From an uncultured Coriobacteriaceae bacterium (GTDB lineage Bacteria; Actinomycetota; Coriobacteriia; Coriobacteriales; Atopobiaceae): DNA of 26,635 nucleotides. The position numbers and the translations under genes are program-made. How positions within the stretch are numbered: position 1 is the first letter of the stretch; each line of letters begins with the position of its first letter. The notes under the pieces were generated by a model. It saw only the letters and a list, made by a program, of their open reading frames with translations. It had not been told where the DNA came from and did not search any database. The stretch covers positions 1 through 26,635 of the forward strand of contig URWR01000003.1 in the NCBI GenBank assembly GCA_900551595.1, written 5' to 3'. Shown here piece by piece: positions 1 to 7,878 of the stretch.

Positions 1-852
1 ACGTGTGATTTTCACTTGGTAAAACAAGATGCATATCAGCCAGCACTCGACGAGGTTGTTTTCCAGATGCCTGCTTGCACTCGCGAAATCGAACAAGCCT
101 TTGTGCAGCGTGTTTGGAATGGATTTGTTAAAGTCACTTGCAAGGAAAAGCAAAGCAAAACAGAGCTCCGTCACCTTGTCTATGCCTGTGCCTCAGATAA
201 TCCCACTATGCCAGAGATTGTTCACCGCTACCTTCGATTGGGGTTTTCCGTGGGCAATCAGATTCATGAGGATATTACGTGCAAAGAGGTTGCAGCTTTT
301 TTGGGACTGGTACGTCACACGTCCAATGAGTGTGAAAAAACACGTCAGTTTGTGCGCTTTTCTCAGCAGTCTGACGGAACCTTTATGGCGCGTTTCTCCC
401 CTGCCGCGCATACGATTCCACTTGTCGCTTCATATTTTGCTGCTCGTATGAGACCCGAGCGGTTTGTGTTGGTCGACCCCGTACATCTTGTAGCAGCATT
501 TCATGAGAAGGATGCGCGTTATTGCGGCATTGCCCAGTTAGATCGCCACATTGCAGAGGAGCTTACTTCAACACACAATCTGGCACAGGAGGAGCAATAC
601 ATTCGTGCTATGTGGAAGCACTTCTACGATGCCATGGAGCTGGAAGGACGTAGAAAAGAACAACGTGGCTATGACCTGCGGGTAAGCTGGATGCCCAAAC
701 GCTTTTGGTCAGAATTGCCCGAACTCTCAGCGCTCTCGGACAATGCAGGGTCTCTTATTCCCCATCGCTATGCCGGTACGCATGGTTCTGATGCAGTAAC
801 ACCTCAGCTCAAACAAGCGGAGCAAACAAAACCCGGCAGAAGCTTGATGTAA
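1..852 (+). CDS. DUF4130 / TIGR03915 family putative DNA metabolism protein, 5' partial
   Basis: The reading frame is open to the first base of the window, so the gene probably starts upstream. A TTG at 16 would give 278 residues but has no convincing ribosome binding site. Visible family hallmarks are a region around LRLGFSVGNQI and, near the C-terminus, MWKHFYDAMELEGRRKE followed by WMPKRFW. These match the TIGR03915/DUF4130 family. Such genes are typically found next to a radical-SAM, photolyase-like protein (TIGR03916) and are annotated as putative DNA repair or modification proteins; the reaction is unknown. The first 20-30 residues usual for the family are missing here. About 30 C-terminal residues after HRYAGTHG look poorly conserved. 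It converges with divIVA, and its stop codon lies inside the shared hairpin. The family call is fairly sure; the function is not. Confidence 0.75.
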   Translation, partial: TCDFHLVKQDAYQPALDEVVFQMPACTREIEQAFVQRVWNGFVKVTCKEKQSKTELRHLVYACASDNPTMPEIVHRYLRLGFSVGNQIHEDITCKEVAAFLGLVRHTSNECEKTRQFVRFSQQSDGTFMARFSPAAHTIPLVASYFAARMRPERFVLVDPVHLVAAFHEKDARYCGIAQLDRHIAEELTSTHNLAQEEQYIRAMWKHFYDAMELEGRRKEQRGYDLRVSWMPKRFWSELPELSALSDNAGSLIPHRYAGTHGSDAVTPQLKQAEQTKPGRSLM

Positions 853-865
853 GCATTCTGCCGGG
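832..865 (-). terminator. Intrinsic terminator of the dcw cluster (after divIVA)
   Basis: A perfect 10-bp inverted repeat, CCCGGCAGAA (832-841) and TTCTGCCGGG (856-865), has an inner GCTT/AAGC extension. Read on the minus strand the stem is followed by TTTTGTTTG, a typical U-rich tail. It is therefore best seen as the end of the divIVA transcript. On the plus strand the downstream bases are A-rich, so it would terminate the DUF4130 gene less efficiently. The hairpin overlaps that gene's stop codon. Confidence 0.8.
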
Positions 866-916
866 AAATAAACCTGTTTTATTCGTGTGCGATTATCGCT
901 CGCTCATATTGAGAGC

Positions 917-1570
917 TTAGTCAAGATCATCAACATTTACAGGAGTTGCACTTGGAGCAGGTGTTGCGGGTGCCGGAGCAGTGGCTACGGGCGAAGGAGC
1001 ACTTGCGCGGTAGGAAGTGTTTGCAGATCCATTAGGAGTAGAAAGAACCTCGCTAGGGAATGCCGCATCTGCATCATCCATAAAGTGCTGCAGCAAGGCC
1101 TTGTACTCTGCACGGAATTCTTCACGAGACTGCTTCAGGCGATCAATCTCATCAAGCTCATTCTGCTTCTCGGCAAGTGCCTGACGAATAACCTCACGTG
1201 CCTTCTGATCGGCATCGGTACGAATCTGATCAGCAGCTTCACGAGCTTCTGCAACCATGCGATCGGCGCTCTGCTGGGCAACGATAAGTACCTTGGAGAT
1301 CTGGCTCTCAGAAGCACCTAAATCATTGCTTGGTGCAGGAGCAAGGGCGGCAGGCTGGCCAGCGTCTTCCAACTGAGCAATTTGTGCCTGTGCGGCAGCA
1401 AGCTGCTGTTCAGAAGCATTCAGACGCCCCTTAAGATCGGCAATCTTCTGAAGCATGGCGCCTACTTCCTCGGTCAGTTGCTCGAGGAAAGCATCCACCT
1501 CCTCAGTGTCATAGCCATGCTTGGATGGGGAGAAGGTAAGCTGTTCGATATCAGTTGGAGTAATTGCCAT
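917..1570 (-). CDS. divIVA: DivIVA-domain cell division / polar growth protein
   Basis: This 217-residue protein starts MAITPTDIEQLTFSPSKHGY followed by DTEEVDAFL, the classic DivIVA/Wag31 N-terminal domain that recognises negatively curved membrane. It is followed by coiled coil (about residues 30-70 and 85-150) and a low-complexity Ala/Pro/Ser/Thr tail. DivIVA proteins self-assemble at poles and new septa and recruit cell-wall synthesis or septum-placement factors. The gene is the last of the dcw cluster, as in many actinobacteria, and is followed by a strong hairpin terminator. The ribosome binding site is weak (GGAAAGGGAAAG before ATG). Whether it drives polar elongation here, as Wag31 does in mycobacteria, cannot be told from sequence. 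Confidence 0.9.
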   Translation of the reverse strand: MAITPTDIEQLTFSPSKHGYDTEEVDAFLEQLTEEVGAMLQKIADLKGRLNASEQQLAAAQAQIAQLEDAGQPAALAPAPSNDLGASESQISKVLIVAQQSADRMVAEAREAADQIRTDADQKAREVIRQALAEKQNELDEIDRLKQSREEFRAEYKALLQHFMDDADAAFPSEVLSTPNGSANTSYRASAPSPVATAPAPATPAPSATPVNVDDLD

Positions 1571-1622
1571 GTCTTTCCCTTTCCAGTTGAAACGACGCGG
1601 AATACACCTCAGACCTCATGGT

Positions 1623-1886
1623 TCAGATCAGTATACCCACAACGAGCTGTTGGACGACGCCAAGCACCACAACAGCAATAACAGGACTGAAGTCAATACC
1701 AGCAATAGCTGGGATAAACCGACGGAAAATTGAGAGATAGGGTTCAACCAGCTGTGCAAGCACCGAGCTTATATCGTCGATAATGCCACCGGGCTTGCGC
1801 GGAATCCACGAAGCAATGCACCACAAAACAATAAGCAGCTCATAGAAGTTAAGCAGCGCAATGACAACGCTCACAAATGAGTACAT
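1623..1886 (-). CDS. YggT family membrane protein
   Basis: An 87-residue protein with two hydrophobic segments (about residues 5-25 and 63-86) flanks a short polar stretch containing WIPRKPGG and VEPYLSIFRRFIP. That layout is the YggT family signature. YggT genes are routinely found between sepF and divIVA in Gram-positive dcw clusters; the biochemical role is unsettled, with proposed links to division, membrane or osmotic functions. The start at 1886 is 27 bp after the sepF stop, with a GAGGG element about 10 nt upstream. The size is normal for the family. Confidence 0.85.
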   Translation of the reverse strand: MYSFVSVVIALLNFYELLIVLWCIASWIPRKPGGIIDDISSVLAQLVEPYLSIFRRFIPAIAGIDFSPVIAVVVLGVVQQLVVGILI

Positions 1887-1913
1887 GTCTTACAGAACCC
1901 TCTCTCACTCGTT

Positions 1914-2624
1914 TTAATCGCGAACGATAGTACCGTCTGCAACGAGCTTATCAATATCTGACTGAGATAACTCACGGCCAGCAGGTAAAACTACAAAACA
2001 CCGATCTCCCAGCTCTTCAATGGCACCACCTACGCCGCAGGCAAGACCAGCGCAGAAGTCAAAAATGCGCTTTGCGGCATCGATGTTGGTAGTACGGAAT
2101 GAGAGAACCACCGGCTGATTGGTGCGCACACGACGAACTACCGACTGAACATCATCGTAAGATTGCGGCTTCAATACATACGCAGGAAGCTGGCTTGAGC
2201 TTGGGCGAGGCACTGCCGTAAGCTGATGATCTTCATGCTTCACTGGCTTCTCTTCAATGGAAGCCGGTGTATAGCTGCGTGTGGGTGTGGGGGTATACCG
2301 CCTCGGTGAAGGAGCTTCATCATAATGACGAGATGGCTCCGAGTAGGAATAGCTCTCGCGGGCAGCTCCCATACTCTCAGAGTGGCCAGCGCCATTTCCT
2401 CCCAGAGGACGGCCAGAGCGTGTATAGACAGAGACGCTGTCTGCCTCAGGGCGAGGCGTATTGCCTAACAAACCGCTGGAGTGAGGCTCTTCTTCACGGC
2501 GACCAGACTCATCGTAATCGTCATACTCGTCGTACTCATCATATTCATCGTACTCGTCATCGTAATAGCCATTGTCAGCAGAATCGATACCGAGCCTGTC
2601 TTTTAGTGTGTCGAGAAAGCTCAT
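1914..2624 (-). CDS. sepF: Cell division protein SepF
   Basis: This 236-residue SepF begins with a short amphipathic segment (MSFLDTLKDRLG), the usual membrane anchor. A very acidic stretch (about residues 20-40) then repeats Asp-Glu-Tyr. A Ser/Pro/Arg-rich linker runs to about residue 145, and the globular SepF domain (from about LPAYVLKPQSYDDVQSVV) follows. SepF binds the FtsZ C-terminal peptide and tethers the ring to the membrane. No ftsA is present in this window, consistent with SepF being the main anchor as in other actinobacteria. The start at 2624 is supported by a strong AAAGGAGGAGG site. The disordered linker is longer than in Bacillus SepF (about 150 residues in total). Confidence 0.93.
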   Translation of the reverse strand: MSFLDTLKDRLGIDSADNGYYDDEYDEYDEYDEYDDYDESGRREEEPHSSGLLGNTPRPEADSVSVYTRSGRPLGGNGAGHSESMGAARESYSYSEPSRHYDEAPSPRRYTPTPTRSYTPASIEEKPVKHEDHQLTAVPRPSSSQLPAYVLKPQSYDDVQSVVRRVRTNQPVVLSFRTTNIDAAKRIFDFCAGLACGVGGAIEELGDRCFVVLPAGRELSQSDIDKLVADGTIVRD

Positions 2625-2669
2625 CGCTCCCCTCCTCCTTTCAAACCGGCTTCAGCCACCGGCGCTGCG

Positions 2670-3404
2670 TTATTGTTTGCCCAAAGACTGATAGCCAGGG
2701 TCAAAGGCAACTCTTCCAAGCCTAACCAGCGTTGAGCCCTCTTCGATTGCAATCTCGAAATCATCACTCATTCCGCAGGAAAGTGTTGCAAGTTCAAGCC
2801 CGGTAGCGTCTCGCATCCGCTCAGCAAGCTCTCTCAGGCCAGAAAAAGTACGCCGGGCAGCGTCTGGATTATGGGCAGGAGCCATCGTCATAAGGCCTTC
2901 AACAGAGATACCTTCGAGCTCCATAAGACGCGGAAGCGCATCGAAAGCCTCCTGTGGCGTAAATCCCGACTTGCTCTCTTCTCCAGAAACATTGACTTCT
3001 AAAAGCACTCTGCTTACAACCTCGTGCACCTGAGAACGCGAAGCGACGGCCTGAGCAAGATGTTCAGATGAAATGGAATGAATAAGGCGAACTTTACCCA
3101 CCACAAGATTGATCTTGTTCGTTTGCAGGTTGCCAATCATATCGAAGCTTGCCTGTGCTGCAGCAAGCTCATCTGAAAGTTCGCTCAGCTTCTTCTTAAG
3201 CTCCTGAGGTCTATTTTCTGCAAAATGACGCCATCCAGCTTGTAAAGCCGCACGAACTTGATCTGCACCAACAGTCTTGGAGACCGCTACCAACGAGATG
3301 TCTTGAGGGTCTCGTCCAGCTCGCTGCGCTGCACTGCAGATACGTTCAAGAATTTCTTCACGGCGGCGAACTGAAAACTGCTCATACGATTCTGTTGTAG
3401 TCAT
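2670..3404 (-). CDS. YggS/PLPBP-family pyridoxal-phosphate homeostasis protein
   Basis: This 244-residue protein has the alanine-racemase-like TIM-barrel fold of the YggS/PROSC family. The PLP-binding lysine lies in SLVAVSKT (about residue 43). Other family motifs are HFAENRPQE, MIGNLQTNK and VNVSGEESKSGF. The C-terminal phosphate-binding part has CGMSDDFEIAIEEGSTLVRLGR, close to the family consensus SMGMSxDxxxAIxxGSTxVRIG. These proteins bind PLP without known catalysis and keep the free cofactor pool balanced. The gene lies between pgeF and sepF, its conserved place in Gram-positive dcw clusters. The start at 3404 has AAGGAGG upstream. Confidence 0.9.
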   Translation of the reverse strand: MTTTESYEQFSVRRREEILERICSAAQRAGRDPQDISLVAVSKTVGADQVRAALQAGWRHFAENRPQELKKKLSELSDELAAAQASFDMIGNLQTNKINLVVGKVRLIHSISSEHLAQAVASRSQVHEVVSRVLLEVNVSGEESKSGFTPQEAFDALPRLMELEGISVEGLMTMAPAHNPDAARRTFSGLRELAERMRDATGLELATLSCGMSDDFEIAIEEGSTLVRLGRVAFDPGYQSLGKQ

Positions 3405-3473
3405 ATTTGCTCGCCTCCTTCAGAGATATCAAGCGTATTTCTTCTCGCATCTGTTCAAACAGATATGTTGTTG

Positions 3474-4298
3474 TTACCCCATGACCCCATTGGGCGACAC
3501 GAGCGCTGCTATAGCACCATGACGTCCGCAGGTACCCGCCTCTGCTCTATACGAATAGAACTTGTCGGTATGACTGGGTGTGGACAGGTTGGAAACAAGT
3601 ATTTGATCTGAGGTAATCCCCTCGTCTTCAAGCGCACTACGAATAGCCTCCGCCAAGCAGAGATAGTTGCCTTGCGCATGCGTTCTTACGCGTGGACCAA
3701 ACTCAGCAACAAATCGTCCAAGCAATTCTTTTGATACCTCATAGTCTTCAGCACCAATATGAGGACCCACATATGCAAGAACCTCTGATGGTTGAGAGGC
3801 AGTCTCAGAGAGCAGGACACGCACTGCTTTTCCCGCAATTTTTGCCATAGTGCCACGCCATCCTGAATGAATCACTGCAAACCCATGCGGGGTGACCAAA
3901 ATAACGGGGACACAGTCTGCAAAACACATGAGAACAGGTACATCAGAAGCAACACAGACAACAGCATCGCATCCTTGCGCCACTTCATCCCGTACGCGTG
4001 CAAGCTCATGGTCATCTGAACTGTGAATAATGCAAACGTTATCTCCATGCACCTGGTTTGGAACAATAAGGTTATCCTCAAACTCAGACAAACCCATTGC
4101 CGTAAGAACACGCCTGCGGTTTTCTTCTACCGCACCAAGATCGTCTCCTACATGAGCTCCCAGATTAAGACTTGCGTATGGTACAGACGAAACGCCACCC
4201 ATACGCTCTGAAAAGGCAAGCGAAACCCCGCAGGGACGACGCCAGTCGCCCAGCAGGGTTACACCTTCACAGGTTCTCTCTGTAAGCTCAGGAAACAT
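3474..4298 (-). CDS. pgeF: Peptidoglycan editing factor PgeF (YfiH / multicopper polyphenol oxidase family)
   Basis: About 274 residues. The metal-site motifs of the family are visible: PNQVHGDNV, MCFADCVPVIL and VIHSGWRGTMAKIAGKAV, then YVGPHIG and a C-terminal FYSYRAEAGTCGRHGAIA. Work in E. coli shows that YfiH/PgeF removes L-Ser wrongly incorporated in place of L-Ala in UDP-MurNAc precursors; older annotations call it a laccase or polyphenol oxidase. The ATG at 4298 begins one base after the ftsZ stop (TAAGATG), which suggests translational coupling. The frame stays open 40 codons further upstream inside ftsZ, but that extension has no family similarity and no site, so the shorter start was chosen. 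The length fits the family. Confidence 0.88.
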   Translation of the reverse strand: MFPELTERTCEGVTLLGDWRRPCGVSLAFSERMGGVSSVPYASLNLGAHVGDDLGAVEENRRRVLTAMGLSEFEDNLIVPNQVHGDNVCIIHSSDDHELARVRDEVAQGCDAVVCVASDVPVLMCFADCVPVILVTPHGFAVIHSGWRGTMAKIAGKAVRVLLSETASQPSEVLAYVGPHIGAEDYEVSKELLGRFVAEFGPRVRTHAQGNYLCLAEAIRSALEDEGITSDQILVSNLSTPSHTDKFYSYRAEAGTCGRHGAIAALVSPNGVMG

Positions 4299-4299
4299 C

Positions 4300-5445
4300 T
4301 TAGGAACGACTACGCCTGAGGAACTCAGGGATATCGAAGTCGTTATTTCCGCCACCGAAGCCCGAATTGGAACTCGAGCTTGATGATGCGGGCTTAGAGC
4401 TTGTATGAGACGGCGCATGGGAAGTCATGTTAGAAGACGGACGCGATGGAGCTGCCTTCAGGCCTGCATCGAACGAAGTCTGTGCATTTGAAGTGTTAAA
4501 TCCAGTGGCAATAACGGTTACGCGCACCTGATCGCCAAGCGACTCATCCACAACAGTACCGAAGATGATATTTGCATCCGGATCAACATTTGAAGCAACC
4601 AGATCAGCGGCGTCGTTGATCTCTTGGATACCCAGATCTTTATTGCCTGCGATGGAGAGCAGTACGCGTGTAGCACCATCGATGGAGCTCTCCAGCAGAG
4701 GACTGGAGATGGCCTCCTGTGCTGCATCAGCAGCACGGTTATCGCTTGAAGCAATACCAATACCCATCATGGCTGTGCCGGCACCACGCATAACAGTGCA
4801 GACATCGGCAAAGTCGAGGTTGATAAGGCCCGGAACCGTAATGAGATCGGTGATACCTTGAGTGCCCTGGCACAGCACGTCGTCTGCCATACGGAAGGCC
4901 TCGAGCATCGTGGTCTTCTTCTCAGAGATGGAAAGCAGGCGATCATTAGGAATAACAATGAGGGTATCCACCGCATCGGAAAGGGTGCTGATGCCATCTG
5001 CAGCGGCATTGGCACGTTTACGACCCTCAAACGAGAAGGGCTTAGTAACAACCGCAACCGTAAGTGCACCAACGTCGTTCTTAGCGATGTCTGCTACAAC
5101 AGGAGCAGCGCCGGTACCCGTACCGCCGCCTTCGCCAGCAGTAATGAAGACCATGTCTGCACCAGCAAGCGCCTGCTTGATATCGTCACGGCTTTCCTCG
5201 GCGGCTTGTGCACCCACCTCAGGATTGGCGCCAGCTCCAAGACCCTTGGTAATATCGGTACCGATGTGTACCTTGATGTCTGCGTCAGAGATGGCAAGAG
5301 CCTGTGCATCAGTGTTGATAGCCACAAACTCGACACCACGGATGCCTTCTTCAATCATGCGGTTAACCGCGTTGGTGCCGCCACCGCCCACGCCGACGAC
5401 CTTAATGACGGCGAGATAGTTGCTCGGGATGTCGGTGTCGTTCAT
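4300..5445 (-). CDS. ftsZ: Cell division GTPase FtsZ
   Basis: A 381-residue tubulin homologue that polymerises into the Z ring. Visible features are the N-terminal nucleotide-binding [16 protein letters not shown], the tubulin signature [12 protein letters not shown] (about residues 103-114), the T7-loop region NLDFADV, a Ser/Pro-rich disordered linker (about 318-365) and the C-terminal partner-binding peptide [11 protein letters not shown]. SepF and other partners bind that last motif. The start at 5445 has an ideal AAGGAGG six bases upstream. The frame is also open to an ATG at 5547, which would add 34 basic residues (see findings). A 320-base spacer separates it from ftsQ, so it may have its own promoter, as in many bacteria. 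Confidence 0.97.
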   Translation of the reverse strand: MNDTDIPSNYLAVIKVVGVGGGGTNAVNRMIEEGIRGVEFVAINTDAQALAISDADIKVHIGTDITKGLGAGANPEVGAQAAEESRDDIKQALAGADMVFITAGEGGGTGTGAAPVVADIAKNDVGALTVAVVTKPFSFEGRKRANAAADGISTLSDAVDTLIVIPNDRLLSISEKKTTMLEAFRMADDVLCQGTQGITDLITVPGLINLDFADVCTVMRGAGTAMMGIGIASSDNRAADAAQEAISSPLLESSIDGATRVLLSIAGNKDLGIQEINDAADLVASNVDPDANIIFGTVVDESLGDQVRVTVIATGFNTSNAQTSFDAGLKAAPSRPSSNMTSHAPSHTSSKPASSSSSSNSGFGGGNNDFDIPEFLRRSRS

Positions 5446-5765
5446 GGTTCCTCCTTGCGTGGTTTTTGTCGCGTGTATCGCACTGTGTGACGACTTAGAA
5501 CGCCTACGCGACGCTGTGCTACGTGCTTTGTGTGTCTTTGCTACCATGTCTCAACCCTCAAGCTCAAGTTAAACTCGATGTATTGGGTAAAGCGATTTAT
5601 GTTGACACACTTATCGCTCAATTACCAGTAAAAATTGAAAAAAGTATGTTTCTGCAGGTAAATAATGCCATTTACAGCAGTTCAAACCCTGAAGTTTAAG
5701 GTTAGTCTTTCAAAATTCCTGCAGAAATATCCCTCAACCTTCTAGATCTTTCCTATAAAAAGCCT
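5446..5765 (-). other. ftsQ-ftsZ spacer, probable promoter region of ftsZ
   Basis: About 320 bases with no convincing gene. The part from 5548 is A+T-rich compared with its neighbours, as expected for a promoter region. It contains an inverted repeat of TTTCTGCAGG (5649-5658) and CCTGCAGAAA (5718-5727), centres 69 bp apart. No clear -35/-10 pair with good spacing could be picked out on the minus strand. The last 100 bases before the chosen ftsZ start are open in the ftsZ frame. Confidence 0.4.
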
Positions 5766-7010
5766 CTATCCCGCCGAGAGTGAGGGATCGATTTCTGCAG
5801 AAGATCCTCCGGAGCTCTCACCGGTAGAATCCTCATTGCTTGACTCATCCTCTTGTGAGGCGTCATCAGATTCATCTTCTGAATTTGTCTCAGAATTCGA
5901 TGAGGTATTACTGTTTTCCTGGCTGGTAGTAGTCTCATCGTTATTGTCAGTAATCTCTTCATCTTCGTTGAGCACACGTGCTCCCGAACCTGCCACAACA
6001 TTATCGGCAGAGATGGAACGATAGCTCGGACTCGATGGAACACGAATATTTATATAGGTAACCTGATTAGGATGTTCGGCAAGGATCTGCGTAATAATCC
6101 GCTCCTTGGCGTTGATGTCAGTTGCATTGCCAAGAGAAACCTCAACACCGTTGGTGAGGGTGCAGGCAATAGCATCAACACTTGTGGCAGAGAAGCTCGA
6201 AATCTGAGAGCGGAAATCCTCTGAGAACCCATTGAGATACTCCAGAACAGCAAGGATGGTATCATCCGTTACCTCAGCCCCTGCCTGTGGAGAAACCGAT
6301 GATGGAACATCGGTAATAAGCAAGCAACCCAACTCAGATGCACGCTCAAGCGCAACCTCTTCTGCAGAACGTTTGTCAGACGTATTGAGCTGAACAGGTT
6401 CTATCCAAACACCATCGGATCCCAAACACCAGGCCGCATCACCAGAGCCCATCAGAACAATGGCGCCCACTTCACGTTCGGTTACCACAATGCGTAAACG
6501 ATCTGGGAACTCTCGAATTATTTTTACAGAACCAACCCACGGATTGCGCTGCACATTCGCCGTTATCTCGCCAGTATTGAGGTTGAGAAGCGTTGTTCCT
6601 TCCTCTACTTCGGCGAGACGAGCAATAGTTTCTGCATTTACATGTTCAGTTGAATCTGCATCAATTGCTGTAATGACAAACACAGGAAGCTGCGACAAAA
6701 CGAGCAATGCAACCAATCCCACCACGGCAAGGGCAGCTACGCCAGCCGCAATGAGTGCGGGCATAGGAATGCCTGTTGAGGCGGACTTTCTGTTCTTGTC
6801 ACGGTTGCCCAAAAAGCCTTTACCACCACCGGACCCACCGGGCGTGTTCAAACGTTTCTTTTTTTGAGAAGTGCCAAGCCCAGCTGTTCCCGATCTACGA
6901 GATGTCGCCCCTGAAGTGGACTGACGTAACCTCGCGCGGTCCTTATCTGAGGCTGTATTCCTACGTAAACGAGCCGAGGAATTTGACTTCTGGCTGAAGC
7001 TCAATGCCAT
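5766..7010 (-). CDS. ftsQ: Cell division protein FtsQ (POTRA domain)
   Basis: A 414-residue bitopic protein. Residues 1-82 are a basic, disordered cytoplasmic region. Residues 83-108 form one membrane helix (VAALAVVGLVALLVLSQL). A POTRA domain (about 110-180) ends in NPWVGSVKIIREFPDRLRIV, the signature most typical of FtsQ/DivIB, and the beta domain follows to about 340. The last 65 residues are an unusually acidic Ser/Glu/Asp/Asn tail, unlike the short end of E. coli FtsQ (276 residues). FtsQ bridges FtsL/FtsB and the septal synthase. The start at 7010 overlaps murB by 50 bp; the ribosome binding site is only moderate. Confidence 0.92.
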   Translation of the reverse strand: MALSFSQKSNSSARLRRNTASDKDRARLRQSTSGATSRRSGTAGLGTSQKKKRLNTPGGSGGGKGFLGNRDKNRKSASTGIPMPALIAAGVAALAVVGLVALLVLSQLPVFVITAIDADSTEHVNAETIARLAEVEEGTTLLNLNTGEITANVQRNPWVGSVKIIREFPDRLRIVVTEREVGAIVLMGSGDAAWCLGSDGVWIEPVQLNTSDKRSAEEVALERASELGCLLITDVPSSVSPQAGAEVTDDTILAVLEYLNGFSEDFRSQISSFSATSVDAIACTLTNGVEVSLGNATDINAKERIITQILAEHPNQVTYINIRVPSSPSYRSISADNVVAGSGARVLNEDEEITDNNDETTTSQENSNTSSNSETNSEDESDDASQEDESSNEDSTGESSGGSSAEIDPSLSAG

Positions 7011-7878
7011 AGTCTTCTTTCACCCTTTGGAACATCTGGCGCATCACTGCAAGCGCATCCTGAGCTGTAGCGCCACCATTATTGACAATAAAGTTTGCAT
7101 GTATATCTGAGATTTGCGCACCGCCAACGGAATATCCCTTAAGGCCACATGATTCAAGCAGTTTTCCCACCGATTGCCCTGGTGGGTTGCGGAAGACCGA
7201 TCCACAGCTAGGCTTTCCTGTGGGCTGCGTGCGATGACGCGCCTGCAATCTCCTGTTCATCTCTCGAGAAATACTCTCGCGATCAGACGGCGTAAGCGCC
7301 AGTGTGGCTTCCAGAATAATCTCGTTAGCAGGAATTGAAGTTTTGCGATACTCCCATGCAATCTCAGATGCATCGTAACGTACCAGACCATGACCGGGAC
7401 GCAGCGTTACCACATCGCTCACTACGCTCCCGATCCATTCGTGTGCAGTTCCTGCATTCATTGAAACCGCTCCACCAACGCAGCCTGGTATGCCAACACA
7501 GCATTCAAGGCCTGCAAGGGAACGTTTGAGCACCTCTCCCACCAGACGAGCGAGAACGACGTCAGCACCTGCGGTTACGATGCCATCTCCTGCATCAGAA
7601 CTAATGCGTGAAAAATCACGACCAAGGGTTATAACGCATCCGTTATAACCCTGATCGCTCACCAATACATTGGAGCCTTTACCAAGAATGACCCATTCCA
7701 CACCCTCACGACTTAACACATCAATTGTCCGCGTAAGAGCTGTCGTTGTATTCGCGCGGACATAGAGTGCGGCAGGACCACCGATACGCCATGAGGTATG
7801 ACGACTCATGCGCTCTTCTCTGAGCACCTCTCCATCAATTGCGCCTGAGAGCGCAACATAGGCATTAAACAGGCTCAC
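6961..7878 (-). CDS. murB: UDP-N-acetylenolpyruvoylglucosamine reductase MurB
   Basis: This 305-residue FAD enzyme reduces UDP-GlcNAc-enolpyruvate to UDP-MurNAc with NADPH. The FAD-domain motifs ILGKGSNVLVSDQGYNG and GIPGCVGGAVSMNAGTAH are present. The catalytic region has YRKTSIP and CGSVFRNPPGQSVGKLLE, with the Ser of GSVFRNP as the expected proton donor, and the protein ends in PEVKFLG. Length and spacing fit the compact type II MurB. The start is a GTG at 7878 that overlaps the murC stop (GTGA), which implies translational coupling. The 3' end overlaps the ftsQ start. Confidence 0.95.
   Translation of the reverse strand: MSLFNAYVALSGAIDGEVLREERMSRHTSWRIGGPAALYVRANTTTALTRTIDVLSREGVEWVILGKGSNVLVSDQGYNGCVITLGRDFSRISSDAGDGIVTAGADVVLARLVGEVLKRSLAGLECCVGIPGCVGGAVSMNAGTAHEWIGSVVSDVVTLRPGHGLVRYDASEIAWEYRKTSIPANEIILEATLALTPSDRESISREMNRRLQARHRTQPTGKPSCGSVFRNPPGQSVGKLLESCGLKGYSVGGAQISDIHANFIVNNGGATAQDALAVMRQMFQRVKEDYGIELQPEVKFLGSFT

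Noticed and set aside
4299..4418. Upstream extension of pgeF inside ftsZ
   Set aside because: Alternate-frame ftsZ sequence; the ATG one base after the ftsZ stop fits coupling and family length.
4858..5490. Long plus-strand frames (210 and 185 codons) opposite ftsZ
   Set aside because: They lie entirely antisense to ftsZ, have no ribosome binding site or recognisable domain, and follow from codon bias in the real gene.
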